Shown here piece after piece: positions 1-5,790 of a stretch of 6,208 nucleotides of DNA. The notes under the pieces were generated by a model. It ran no database searches. It saw only the letters and a program-made list of their open reading frames with translations, and had not been told where the DNA came from. Position 1 is the first letter of the stretch. Each line of letters opens with the position of its first letter. A program made the translations under genes and the position numbers. This DNA is from Acidimicrobiia bacterium (GTDB taxonomy: Bacteria > Actinomycetota > Acidimicrobiia > IMCC26256 > BP-133), in the NCBI GenBank assembly GCA_025934385.1, contig JAICYE010000140.1, positions 1 through 6,208 of the forward strand, in the 5' to 3' direction.

Positions 1-34
1 CCGTCCGACGCCGGCCTGACGGCGGTGGCCGCCC

Positions 35-60
35 CGGTCCCGGCCGGGGCTGCGGGACCG
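35..60 (-). terminator. GC-rich hairpin downstream of the clamp/chaperone gene
   Basis: An 8-bp perfect inverted repeat (CGGTCCCG at 35-42 and CGGGACCG at 53-60) with a 10-base GC-rich loop lies about 50 bases past the stop codon of the minus-strand gene ending at 110. An alternative pairing of GCCCCGG (31-37) with CCGGGGC (44-50) also exists. No T-run follows on the minus strand, so this would be a U-tract-less, actinobacterial-style terminator at best. In DNA this GC-rich such hairpins also arise by chance. The first 109 bases otherwise hold no supported gene. Confidence 0.3.
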
Positions 61-109
61 ACGGCGACGTCGGCCGGGAGGCCGGCGGACTTCGGCGCTC
101 AGCGGCGGC

Positions 110-1390
110 TCAGCCGGCGCCGTGGACCGCCTCGAGGAGCGGCGCCACCCCGGCGGCGAGGGCGGCAACGGTGCGGCAGGCGTGGCCGAGCTCGGCGGCG
201 TCGAGGGTGGAGAGGAGCAGCTCGTCGCCGACGAAGACGGCGCCGTCGGCCCAGTAGAGCCGGGCGAAGCGGACGTGGCGGTTCAGGTCGTTGAGCTCGG
301 TCAGCAGCTCGGGGCTCGGGTCGACGCCGGTGGCGAGGCTGGCGAAGGCACAGACGGTGTCGGGCGTGCCGGCGTCGGCGTCGCCCTCGATGAGGCTGAG
401 GTAGAGGAGGCGGTCGTTGCCGAGGGGGACGGGGTAGGCGCCGTCACCGTCCCGTTCGAGGTCGGCGGGGTCGACGTCGAGGAGCTCGGCCAGCATGGCC
501 TCGAAGGCCGGCCGGGCCGACTCCACGCCGATGCGGACGGGCATGAGCAGGGCCAGGAACCCGTCGCCGGTCTCGACCCGCAGCGGCACGCCGGGGTCGG
601 GCGGGAGGTGCAGGGTGAGGACGTCCTCGCCGGCGGCCGAGGCCAGGTCGTAGAGGAAGCCGGGGTTGACGCCGACCCGGGCGTCGGCGGAGGCGGTGCA
701 GGCGACGGCGGCCTCGGTCTCGGCGTGGCCGTCCCAGGAGGCGACGGCCCGGAGCCGGCCGGCCCGGGCGTCGACGTGGAGGACGAAGGTCTCCTGCCGG
801 TCGGCGTCGAGCCACGGCGGGCGGAGGTTGGCGCCGTGGATGGCGGCGAAGAGGTCCTCCGCGGCCAGGGTGACTGCGGTGCCGGTGGTGGCGCCCCGCC
901 GGCTGAGGTACTCCTCGACGTCGGGGTAGCCGTCGAGGCCGGCGTCGAAGGGCACCTCGACGCCGTCGACCCGCAGGACGCCGCGGTCGCCGGCGTCACC
1001 GCCGTCGTCGGTGTCGCCGTCGTCGCCTCCGTTCCCGCTTCCGTTGCGGCCAACGGTGAACGTGACCGTGGCGGCGTTGCGCCGCTCGGCCATCTGCCAG
1101 GCGAGGGTGAAGATGCGGACGGGCACGGCGAAGGTGCCGGCGCCGTCGGCCGTGCCGGCGGTGAGGCGGCCGAGGCGGTAGGAGTCGGTGGCCGTCCAGC
1201 GCACGGCGTCGGCGGTGGCGTCGACCAGCCAGCGGCTGAGATCGGGATGGTTCATCGAGGCGAACGACCCGAGCCGGTCCTGTAGCTGCTGGAGCCCGGC
1301 CGTCGTGACGGTGACGGTCAACGGTGCGGCCGCGGCCCGGCCGGTGGCGTCGGCGGCGGCGTCGTCGGCGGCGGCGGCGGCGGCACTCAC
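110..1390 (-). CDS. Sliding-clamp-like (DnaN domains 2+3) protein fused to a YbjN/TY-Chap chaperone-like domain
   Basis: A 426-residue protein starting at GTG (1390-1388). This start overlaps the stop of the upstream gene as GTGA, with a weak GGGGA ribosome site 6-7 bases before it. Residues 1-23 are an Ala-rich leader. Residues ~25-165 resemble beta-clamp domain 2, with the hallmark ATDSYRLGRL (67-76), AVPVRIFTLA (88-97) and the YPDVEEYL strand (155-162). A Gly/Asp-rich loop is inserted at ~115-136. Residues ~171-288 resemble clamp domain 3, with VNPGFLYDL (241-249) and the typical clamp C-terminus LLMPVRI (281-287), whose Met-Pro helps form the clamp's peptide-binding pocket. Clamp domain 1 is absent. 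Residues ~295-425 resemble YbjN/CesT-like TY-Chap domains (ELLTELNDLNRHVRFARLYW at 361-380, then VFVGDELLLSTLDAAELGHAC). No signal peptide or membrane segment is seen, so it should be cytoplasmic. Its role is unknown; binding peptides or partner proteins is inferred from both folds. It is unlikely to be the replicative clamp because it lacks a domain and carries a fusion. Both domain calls were made by eye from motifs. Confidence 0.8.
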   Translation of the reverse strand: MSAAAAAADDAAADATGRAAAAPLTVTVTTAGLQQLQDRLGSFASMNHPDLSRWLVDATADAVRWTATDSYRLGRLTAGTADGAGTFAVPVRIFTLAWQMAERRNAATVTFTVGRNGSGNGGDDGDTDDGGDAGDRGVLRVDGVEVPFDAGLDGYPDVEEYLSRRGATTGTAVTLAAEDLFAAIHGANLRPPWLDADRQETFVLHVDARAGRLRAVASWDGHAETEAAVACTASADARVGVNPGFLYDLASAAGEDVLTLHLPPDPGVPLRVETGDGFLALLMPVRIGVESARPAFEAMLAELLDVDPADLERDGDGAYPVPLGNDRLLYLSLIEGDADAGTPDTVCAFASLATGVDPSPELLTELNDLNRHVRFARLYWADGAVFVGDELLLSTLDAAELGHACRTVAALAAGVAPLLEAVHGAG

Positions 1391-1761
1391 GGCTCGATCC
1401 CCGCCAGCGTCCCCTGCCCGGCTCCGGCGGTGCGCCGGGTCGCCGCCTGCTCCGCCATGGTGTCGGCGAGGTCGGCGGCGAGGTCCTCCAGGTGGCGGAC
1501 GAGGCGGTCGGCGGCCGGCACGTCGAGTTGGGCGAAGACGACGTTGGCGCCGTCGACCGAGACCCACCCGGCCGGCACGACCGTGTCGAGCCCGAGGTCG
1601 TGGAGGGCGAGGGCGAGCCGTCGGGCGATCGACCGGGCGGTGGCCTCGCCCGGCCTCCGGTACCGGTCCGCCGGCTCGGGGGTCGGGAGCGGCAGCTTCT
1701 CGTTGGGTCGGCGGGTCGTCGGGAGAGCACGGAGGAGCGAAACGCCGGAGAGGTTCTTCAT
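1387..1761 (-). CDS. Small hypothetical protein, coupled to the clamp/chaperone gene
   Basis: A 124-residue protein that I do not recognise. The start chosen is ATG at 1761-1759, 44 bases past the stop of the glycosidase gene. An ATG at 1848 in the same frame would overlap that gene and add 29 residues of unconvincing sequence. A GAGAGG lies only one base before the chosen ATG, so the ribosome site is poor and translation may depend on the upstream gene. After a Pro/Arg-rich N-terminus (to ~35) come a helix (~37-56, ARSIARRLALALHDLGLD), two predicted strands (TVVPAGWVSVDG and NVVFAQLDV, ~60-81), a second amphipathic helix (82-107) and a flexible tail. This short helix-strand-strand-helix pattern could be a small adaptor or a partner of the downstream protein. 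The TGA stop overlaps the downstream GTG by four bases, which suggests coupled, near-equimolar production. Confidence 0.7.
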   Translation of the reverse strand: MKNLSGVSLLRALPTTRRPNEKLPLPTPEPADRYRRPGEATARSIARRLALALHDLGLDTVVPAGWVSVDGANVVFAQLDVPAADRLVRHLEDLAADLADTMAEQAATRRTAGAGQGTLAGIEP

Positions 1762-1805
1762 GCCTCTCAGGTACGGCGCCGCCGTGACGAGGGAGGCACG
1801 ACCGA

Positions 1806-4037
1806 CTATCGGCGCGCTCTCTCGAGCCGCTGGGCTGCCTGGCGGCATCGGGCCGAGCGCAGGCCGGCAGTCGCCAGGCTGGGCGCATCGACGAGCATGC
1901 GAAGCTCGCTCGGGTTCAGCACCTCTCGGAAAACGAAGGTGCTCGGCGGCGTCGCCTGAACGTCCGCCGCCGCCATGGCGAGTTCAGCCGGCGTCACCTC
2001 CAGCGCAGTGTCCCCACCAAACTCCTCGAGGAGTCGCGCCACGTCAGGCTCGAACTGTCGGAGGAGGAAGGCGACAGAGTCGGCGGGCGCCCGATCGGCT
2101 CCCCGATCTTCGGGTTCGGCGCCCTCCAACTCCGGCGCAGCGGATTCTCGCTCGGGCTCGGCCACCTCGAGTTCGAGCTCAGCCGACTCCCGCCCGGCCT
2201 CGGCAACCGCCGCCTCCACCTCCGTCGACACCCGCTCGGCCTCGGCAACCGCCGATGCCAGCTCAGCGCCCCGCTGCTGCAGCAATGCTTCCCGTGCGGT
2301 CACGCCACCGGGTGCGACGTCACCGGTCGCCGGCCCGACGCGACGGCGGCGTTTGCGGCGGGTGACGACGGTGGTCACGGCCAGGGCGCCGGCCAATCCC
2401 GCACCCGCCTCGCGTCCCTTGGACTGATGGCCGTGCGAATCACCGCCGATGGCGGCGTCGACCACGTCGCCGGTCACGGAGGCCGCGACCGAAAGCGGGG
2501 CGCGCCGCGCGTCGGTCACCTTGTGGGTCTCGTTGCCGGTGGCGGTGCCGGGCTTGGCCGTCGGGGCGGCCATGGCGTTCTCGCCGTGGCCGGGGGCGGC
2601 GTCCGAGGGCGTCAGCTTTGGAGCGCCGGCAGTGGCCCAGGCCGGTGAGGCCGCGGGGTCGGCCGGGGACGGGCCGGCGGGGAGATCGGCCGGGTTGGCA
2701 CCGTTGGCGATGCCGTTGAAGGGACCGAAGACCAGGTTGTCAGCCGGTGCGGTCGGCGAGGGCGTGTCCGAACCGCCCGGCGTCGGGCTGGCGACACGAG
2801 CCTCGGACGGCAGGACCGGTGTGACGGACAAGGGCGTGATCGGGCCGGGATTCGTCGTGGTAATGGGCGGGGAGCCGGGGCGGGCCAGCACGACCAGGGC
2901 ATTGGTGGCGCCGCGCTCGACGTAGTTGGCCGGGTGGGCAGGGTCGTTGTCGCTGGGACGGTTCTCGACCGTGCCGCCCTCGACCAAGGTCGTGCCGCCG
3001 CCGCCGTCGAGGTTGACGGCGTCGGTGGCGCCGAGGCCGAGCAGGAAGTCGGCGGCTTCGGCCATGGTCATGCCGAGGGAGGTCGTCTGGCGGCCGTCGA
3101 CGGCCACCAGGAAGACGTCGCCGGCCTTGTTCCAGGCCACCAGCGTGTGGGGCTGCTGCGGGTAGATCAGGTTGGCGTCGTTGCCGTAGGGCGTCGCCTT
3201 CTGGCCGTTGTGGAGGACGACCGGGTAGGCGCCCAGGCTGGCGCCGGCGTCCACCGGCGAGGTCACCACGAGGCGGGCCCGGGGTGCCAGCTTGTTGGTC
3301 TGGCTTCGGGTCCAGGCGGCGGCGAGCTGCTGGCCGGCGGCGCCGTCGCCGGAGAGGACCACCCCGTCGGGCGGGATCGGGCCGGCGCCGGTCCGGATCC
3401 CCCGCAGGTCGAGGCTGGCCGGCTGGCCCACCACCCCGACCGGCCCGGCCCGGGCGCCGACGATCAGCTCCGTCCGGTTGGAGGCCGGCGTATCGGCGCC
3501 GTAGTCCGGCGTGTACACCGACAGGCCGCCGGGGGGCGGGCCGGTGTTCACCGCGCCGAGGGGGATCTGCGTTCCGTCGGCGAAGGTCAGGGAGCCCGTC
3601 CACGGAAAGGGGCCGGCGCTCAGATGCCCGTCCTTCGTCACCGTCAGCTGCGGACGGGCCGGGTCGGGTGACCGCAGCATCCGGCCGTCAGCGATCACGC
3701 CGCCGACCGGGACGCCGTTGTCGTGGAAGTCGCCGTTGACGCCGACGATGCAGTGGACCCGTCCGCACATCGAGCTCGTCGTCTCGAGGTCGGTGGGGGT
3801 GGTCGAGAGCTTGTCGTCGGCGTTGACGACCTTCAGGTCGACCCAGGCCCCGGGCACCACGTGGGCGACGTGGGCGACGACCGGCGTGCCCTTGGTGAGC
3901 TTCATGTACTCGACGCCGGTGTAGAGGTCGGAACGGGCCGCAACGCTGAAACCCGGTGGTATCGCGTTCTGTGACGCTGATGCTGTCGCCCCCAGCCCGA
4001 GGGCGAGCAACAGCAAGGCGCCGGTGGCCCTCCGCAT
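1806..4037 (-). CDS. Secreted phosphodiester glycosidase (NAGPA-domain) protein with extended C-terminal tail
   Basis: 743 residues from ATG at 4037, with GGAGGA three bases upstream. A Sec signal peptide (two Arg, then ALLLLALGLGA, likely cleavage after ATASA at 21) exports it. The phosphodiester glycosidase/NAGPA domain spans ~95-385. Its marks are NGDFHDNGVPVGG (101-113), DGVVLSGDG (224-232), VDGRQTTSLGMTMAEAADF (313-331), the signature LDGGGGTT (343-350) and ERGATNALVV (374-383). The family includes the enzyme that uncovers mannose-6-phosphate and bacterial enzymes acting on sugar-phosphodiester bonds in polysaccharides or wall polymers; the substrate here is unknown. Residues ~386-540 are a Pro/Ala/Ser/Thr-rich linker. 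A weak hydrophobic segment (AGAGLAGALAVTTVVT, 544-559) followed by RRKRRRR looks like a membrane anchor. The protein then runs on for ~180 residues: an acidic 14-residue repeat (~597-652) and a helical tail (~653-743). The NAGPA domain is solid; anchoring and a cytoplasmic tail are inference. It is the likely first gene of a run with the two downstream minus-strand genes. Confidence 0.88.
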   Translation of the reverse strand: MRRATGALLLLALGLGATASASQNAIPPGFSVAARSDLYTGVEYMKLTKGTPVVAHVAHVVPGAWVDLKVVNADDKLSTTPTDLETTSSMCGRVHCIVGVNGDFHDNGVPVGGVIADGRMLRSPDPARPQLTVTKDGHLSAGPFPWTGSLTFADGTQIPLGAVNTGPPPGGLSVYTPDYGADTPASNRTELIVGARAGPVGVVGQPASLDLRGIRTGAGPIPPDGVVLSGDGAAGQQLAAAWTRSQTNKLAPRARLVVTSPVDAGASLGAYPVVLHNGQKATPYGNDANLIYPQQPHTLVAWNKAGDVFLVAVDGRQTTSLGMTMAEAADFLLGLGATDAVNLDGGGGTTLVEGGTVENRPSDNDPAHPANYVERGATNALVVLARPGSPPITTTNPGPITPLSVTPVLPSEARVASPTPGGSDTPSPTAPADNLVFGPFNGIANGANPADLPAGPSPADPAASPAWATAGAPKLTPSDAAPGHGENAMAAPTAKPGTATGNETHKVTDARRAPLSVAASVTGDVVDAAIGGDSHGHQSKGREAGAGLAGALAVTTVVTRRKRRRRVGPATGDVAPGGVTAREALLQQRGAELASAVAEAERVSTEVEAAVAEAGRESAELELEVAEPERESAAPELEGAEPEDRGADRAPADSVAFLLRQFEPDVARLLEEFGGDTALEVTPAELAMAAADVQATPPSTFVFREVLNPSELRMLVDAPSLATAGLRSARCRQAAQRLERARR
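2127..2254 (-). repeat. 42-bp (14-residue) degenerate tandem repeat inside the glycosidase gene tail
   Basis: The translated region reads as successive 14-residue units: AVAEAERVSTEVEA, AVAEAGRESAELEL and EVAEPERESAAPEL, then a decayed unit beginning EGAEPEDRGADRA. At DNA level the clearest match is the 16-base string at 2197-2212 repeated at 2239-2254, exactly 42 bases apart. The units are Glu/Ala-rich and likely helical, with Pro entering in the later ones. The repeat keeps the reading frame, so copy-number change would alter length only. Confidence 0.65.
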
Positions 4038-4113
4038 GGGTCCTCCGCCATCCCGATCGACCCGTCATGGCAGGACGCCAAGCCGGACATTTGCTAACGA
4101 GTTCGGCATTCAC

Positions 4114-4133
4114 CCCCAAAGCCCTTTTTGGGG
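4114..4133. promoter_or_regulatory. Inverted repeat in the leader upstream of the glycosidase gene
   Basis: CCCCAAA (4114-4120) and TTTGGGG (4127-4133) form a 7-bp perfect inverted repeat with a 6-base loop, in the most AT-rich stretch of the window (about 4085-4195). It sits 77 bases upstream of the glycosidase start and about 105 bases past the stop of the coiled-coil gene. It could be a weak terminator for that gene or an operator/leader hairpin for the glycosidase gene. No convincing T-run follows on the minus strand, which favours a regulatory site slightly. I could not fix a promoter with confidence in this 200-base gap. Confidence 0.3.
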
Positions 4134-4237
4134 AGTTATCTGCCTTTCCCCGGTTCTTCAGCCAGGAACGACGCAATCTGCCCAAATGGCCGATATCGCC
4201 CATCGACCCGAACGGGCGGCAGGTCCTGAGCCGATCT

Positions 4238-4582
4238 CTACGTCAGCTTCGCCACGCCGAAGGCGAGGGCGGCGAGCGACACCACGGTGCCGACGTTGGC
4301 GATGAGCAGCGTCCTCGTCTGGGCGGTGATGAGCTGCGATTGCGCAGTGATCAGGTTCGCCTGGCCCAGCAGCTCCCCGCGGAAAGCGGCCAGCAGCTTG
4401 TGCTCCATCGCCTCGAACCGCAGGTTCATCCGCTCCTCGAGCCCGTCCAGGTCCCGCTTCGTGGCGACGTCGGCCCAGCCGACCGGCGGCATCATCTCCA
4501 TCAGCGTCTCCGCCGATTCGGCTCCCAGCACCTGCTCGAGGCGCAGGAACAGTTCGTGTCGTGCTCGTTCATCCAGAGCCAT
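4238..4582 (-). CDS. Small coiled-coil protein with C-terminal membrane helix (DUF1640-like)
   Basis: A 114-residue protein starting at ATG 4582, with GGAGGG six bases upstream (a strong ribosome site), ending TAG. An N-terminal helical part (1-30, RARHELFLRLEQVLGAESAE) leads to the sequence MPPVGWADVATKRDLDGLEE (31-50). This type of sequence is common in small actinobacterial proteins with DUF1640/CCDC90-like architecture. A coiled coil runs about 41-90 and contains a 7-residue direct repeat, LITAQSQ LITAQTR (77-90). A C-terminal membrane helix follows (about 92-111, TLLIANVGTVVSLAALAFGV) and the protein ends in KLT. It is likely anchored by its tail with the coiled coil in the cytoplasm. 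No catalytic motif is visible and its function is unknown. It is divergent from the membrane-protein gene starting at 4749 and lies 200 bases upstream of the glycosidase gene, so its membership of the same transcript is uncertain. Confidence 0.82.
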   Translation of the reverse strand: MALDERARHELFLRLEQVLGAESAETLMEMMPPVGWADVATKRDLDGLEERMNLRFEAMEHKLLAAFRGELLGQANLITAQSQLITAQTRTLLIANVGTVVSLAALAFGVAKLT

Positions 4583-4748
4583 GATTCACCCTCCACGGTG
4601 ATCCGACAACCCGGGAGAGCGTTCGAGTGCCCCCACGCCTCGTGGGCCTTCTCGGACCCACGGTGAATTTGTCGGGATTCGCGTCATCAATCCCTGATTG
4701 CACCGTTTTCGGAGTCGTCGAGGCTTTCAACGACGAAAGGGCCGCTCG
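4583..4748. promoter_or_regulatory. Divergent intergenic region with paired repeats
   Basis: The 166 bases between the starts of the minus-strand coiled-coil gene and the plus-strand membrane-protein gene must hold promoters for both directions. It contains a 9-base direct repeat CCACGGTGA (4593-4601 and 4658-4666). Just inside these lies an inverted pair, CCGACAA (4603-4609) and TTGTCGG (4669-4675). A 6-bp hairpin, CCCACG-CCT-CGTGGG, lies near 4632-4647. These could be regulator sites shared by both genes. No clear -35/-10 pair could be assigned. Confidence 0.35.
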
Positions 4749-5501
4749 ATGGAACCGCACCGCATGATCGACGACGTGAACCCGGCTGCGCTCCGTCCGG
4801 CGCCGCTGGTCGTTCCCGTCCCCGGCGAGAGAGTGCTGCACCTTGCGCCGACCGGACGGCCGCCCCGGCCGTTCCCCTGGCGCCGGCTCCGACGGGCGGC
4901 CGCCGTGGCGGTGGCGGTCACCGCTATCGGCGCCGCCGGCTTCGTCTGGTGGGACCGCACGGTCACCCACTCCGGCGGTCCGGTGGAGTTCGACGCCGGC
5001 ATCTCCGGCCAGCGCCTCGCCGTCGGGCAGGCCACCGCCTTCCACGACGTGACCCTCCTGAACCGGGCGGGCAGGCCCGCCACCCTCGAGAACGTGCGGA
5101 TCCTCGGTGTGACCGGTGGCTTCGACGTCCTCGGCGTCCGGGCGAACCGCTGGCCGGACGCCGCCGGCATCTCGGCTGGTGCTCCCGGTGTCCCGCCGAC
5201 CGGTGCGCAGCCCTCGACGCTGGCCGGCGAGCACGTCGTCCCGGTGGCCACGACGAACACGCACGGCGAACCCGGCAACGGACTCGAGCTCGCCATCAGC
5301 GCCCGCACCATGGTGCCCGGCGTGGCCCGGATCCGAGGCCTGGAGATCACCTACCGGGTCGGCCCCCGCCGCTACCGCCGGTTCTCCGAGGCCCCGAGAT
5401 ATCTCTGCGCCCCGCTCGAGCAGTTCACCGTCGACACCTGCCCCGGCAAGGCGGAGGGCCAGTTCGGCACCGCCGCTGTCGACTTTCCGGTCAGGCCGTA
5501 G
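4749..5501 (+). CDS. Single-pass membrane protein with unknown exported domain
   Basis: 250 residues from ATG at 4749, with GAAAGG eight bases upstream. A TTG 51 bases earlier is in frame but adds an Arg-rich stretch and has no better ribosome site; an in-frame ATG at 4764 is another possible start. Residues 1-49 are Pro/Arg-rich and end in WRRLRR, followed by one membrane helix (about 50-68, AAAVAVAVTAIGAAGFVWW). By the positive-inside rule the N-terminus is cytoplasmic and residues ~70-250 are outside. That part is strand-rich (FHDVTLLNRAGRPATLENVRILG, LEITYRVGPRRYRRF), suggesting a beta-sandwich-like fold. Its only two cysteines (C220 and C231) are eleven apart and could form a disulfide. 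No enzyme motif is visible and I do not recognise the family. It could be a cell-envelope or signalling accessory protein. A Ser/Gly/Pro-rich loop lies at ~139-157. Confidence 0.75.
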   Translation: MEPHRMIDDVNPAALRPAPLVVPVPGERVLHLAPTGRPPRPFPWRRLRRAAAVAVAVTAIGAAGFVWWDRTVTHSGGPVEFDAGISGQRLAVGQATAFHDVTLLNRAGRPATLENVRILGVTGGFDVLGVRANRWPDAAGISAGAPGVPPTGAQPSTLAGEHVVPVATTNTHGEPGNGLELAISARTMVPGVARIRGLEITYRVGPRRYRRFSEAPRYLCAPLEQFTVDTCPGKAEGQFGTAAVDFPVRP

Positions 5502-5534
5502 CGCTCCGACGGGCCACTACCGGCAGGCTCGTGA

Positions 5535-5555
5535 AAGGCGGTTCGGCCTTCCGCC
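5535..5555 (+). terminator. Possible weak hairpin after the membrane-protein gene
   Basis: About 34 bases past the stop, two alternative 5-bp stems overlap: AAGGC (5535-5539) with GCCTT (5546-5550), and GGCGG (5537-5541) with CCGCC (5551-5555). No T-run follows. Weak support; it may also belong to the leader of the next gene. Confidence 0.2.
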
Positions 5556-5595
5556 GCCCGGGAATAGTTCCTCGAACGACGCGAGGAGGTACGTG

Positions 5596-5781
5596 ATGGG
5601 CATGATGGACGAGATGAAGGACAAGGCCCAGGACGCAGCCGGCCAGCACGGCGACAAGATCGACGAAGGGTTCGACAGGGCCGGAACTGCCGCCAAGGAG
5701 AAGACCGGCGGCAAGCAGGACGACAAGATCGACCAGGGTGTCGAGCGCGGGAAGGACGCCGCCAAGGACTTCGGCCGGTAA
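5596..5781 (+). CDS. MT0933/Rv0909-type antitoxin-like small protein
   Basis: 61 residues from ATG at 5596, with the excellent ribosome site GAGGAGG (5583-5589) six bases upstream; a GTG directly before it is a less likely start. The sequence is charged, Lys/Asp/Ala/Gly-rich and helical, without cysteine or membrane segments. It matches the look of the MT0933-like antitoxin family (named after M. tuberculosis Rv0909): an MGMMDEMKDKAQDAA opening, then two related halves, GDKIDEGFDRAGTAAKEKTG (19-38) and DDKIDQGVERGKDAAKDFG (42-60), with the typical TGGK joint. In M. tuberculosis the relative is annotated as the antitoxin to Rv0910. No toxin gene is adjacent here: the upstream neighbour is the membrane protein and the downstream one is a DUF4236 protein. 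Many actinobacterial copies of this family are solitary, so a role outside toxin-antitoxin pairs, perhaps stress-related or CsbD-like, is possible. Confidence 0.85.
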   Translation: MGMMDEMKDKAQDAAGQHGDKIDEGFDRAGTAAKEKTGGKQDDKIDQGVERGKDAAKDFGR

Positions 5782-5790
5782 CCGCGACAA

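Noticed and set aside
25..294. Plus-strand open frame at the left edge
   Set aside because: The product is an Arg-rich low-complexity string that runs antisense into the end of the clamp/chaperone gene. No ribosome site or domain is seen.
122..1285. Long plus-strand open frame (387 codons) opposite the clamp/chaperone gene
   Set aside because: Its translation is low-complexity Gly/Val/Glu-rich with no recognisable domain, as expected for the antisense of a high-GC gene. The minus strand encodes clear clamp motifs.
1762..1848. Longer start (ATG 1848) for the 124-residue protein
   Set aside because: It would overlap the end of the glycosidase gene by 43 bases and add residues that look like the shadow of that gene. 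The ATG at 1761 falls cleanly after its stop, although its ribosome site is poor.
1391..1888. N-terminal extension of the 426-residue protein to an ATG at 1888
   Set aside because: The frame upstream of the GTG at 1390 translates to Arg/Pro-rich low complexity and overlaps the whole small upstream gene. The GTGA overlap explains the start better.
2301..2303. In-frame GTG as a possible separate start for the glycosidase tail
   Set aside because: There is no ribosome-site-like sequence upstream and no stop separating it from the glycosidase, so a continuous protein is simpler.
2934..3671. Plus-strand 245-codon open frame inside the glycosidase gene
   Set aside because: It lies entirely opposite the NAGPA domain, has no domain of its own and shows the typical Gly/Val/Ala shadow composition.
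4669..4697. TTGTCG as a -35 promoter element for the membrane-protein gene
   Set aside because: At 17 bases spacing the expected -10 reads CCCTGA, which is not promoter-like.
4569..5264. Minus-strand 231-codon open frame opposite the membrane-protein gene
   Set aside because: It is Arg/Gly-rich antisense of a gene with a clear membrane helix and ribosome site, and would overlap the start of the coiled-coil gene.
5561..5589. CCTCG/CGAGG pairing that would hide the antitoxin ribosome site
   Set aside because: The stem is only five base pairs with an 8-base loop, easily expected by chance in DNA this GC-rich.
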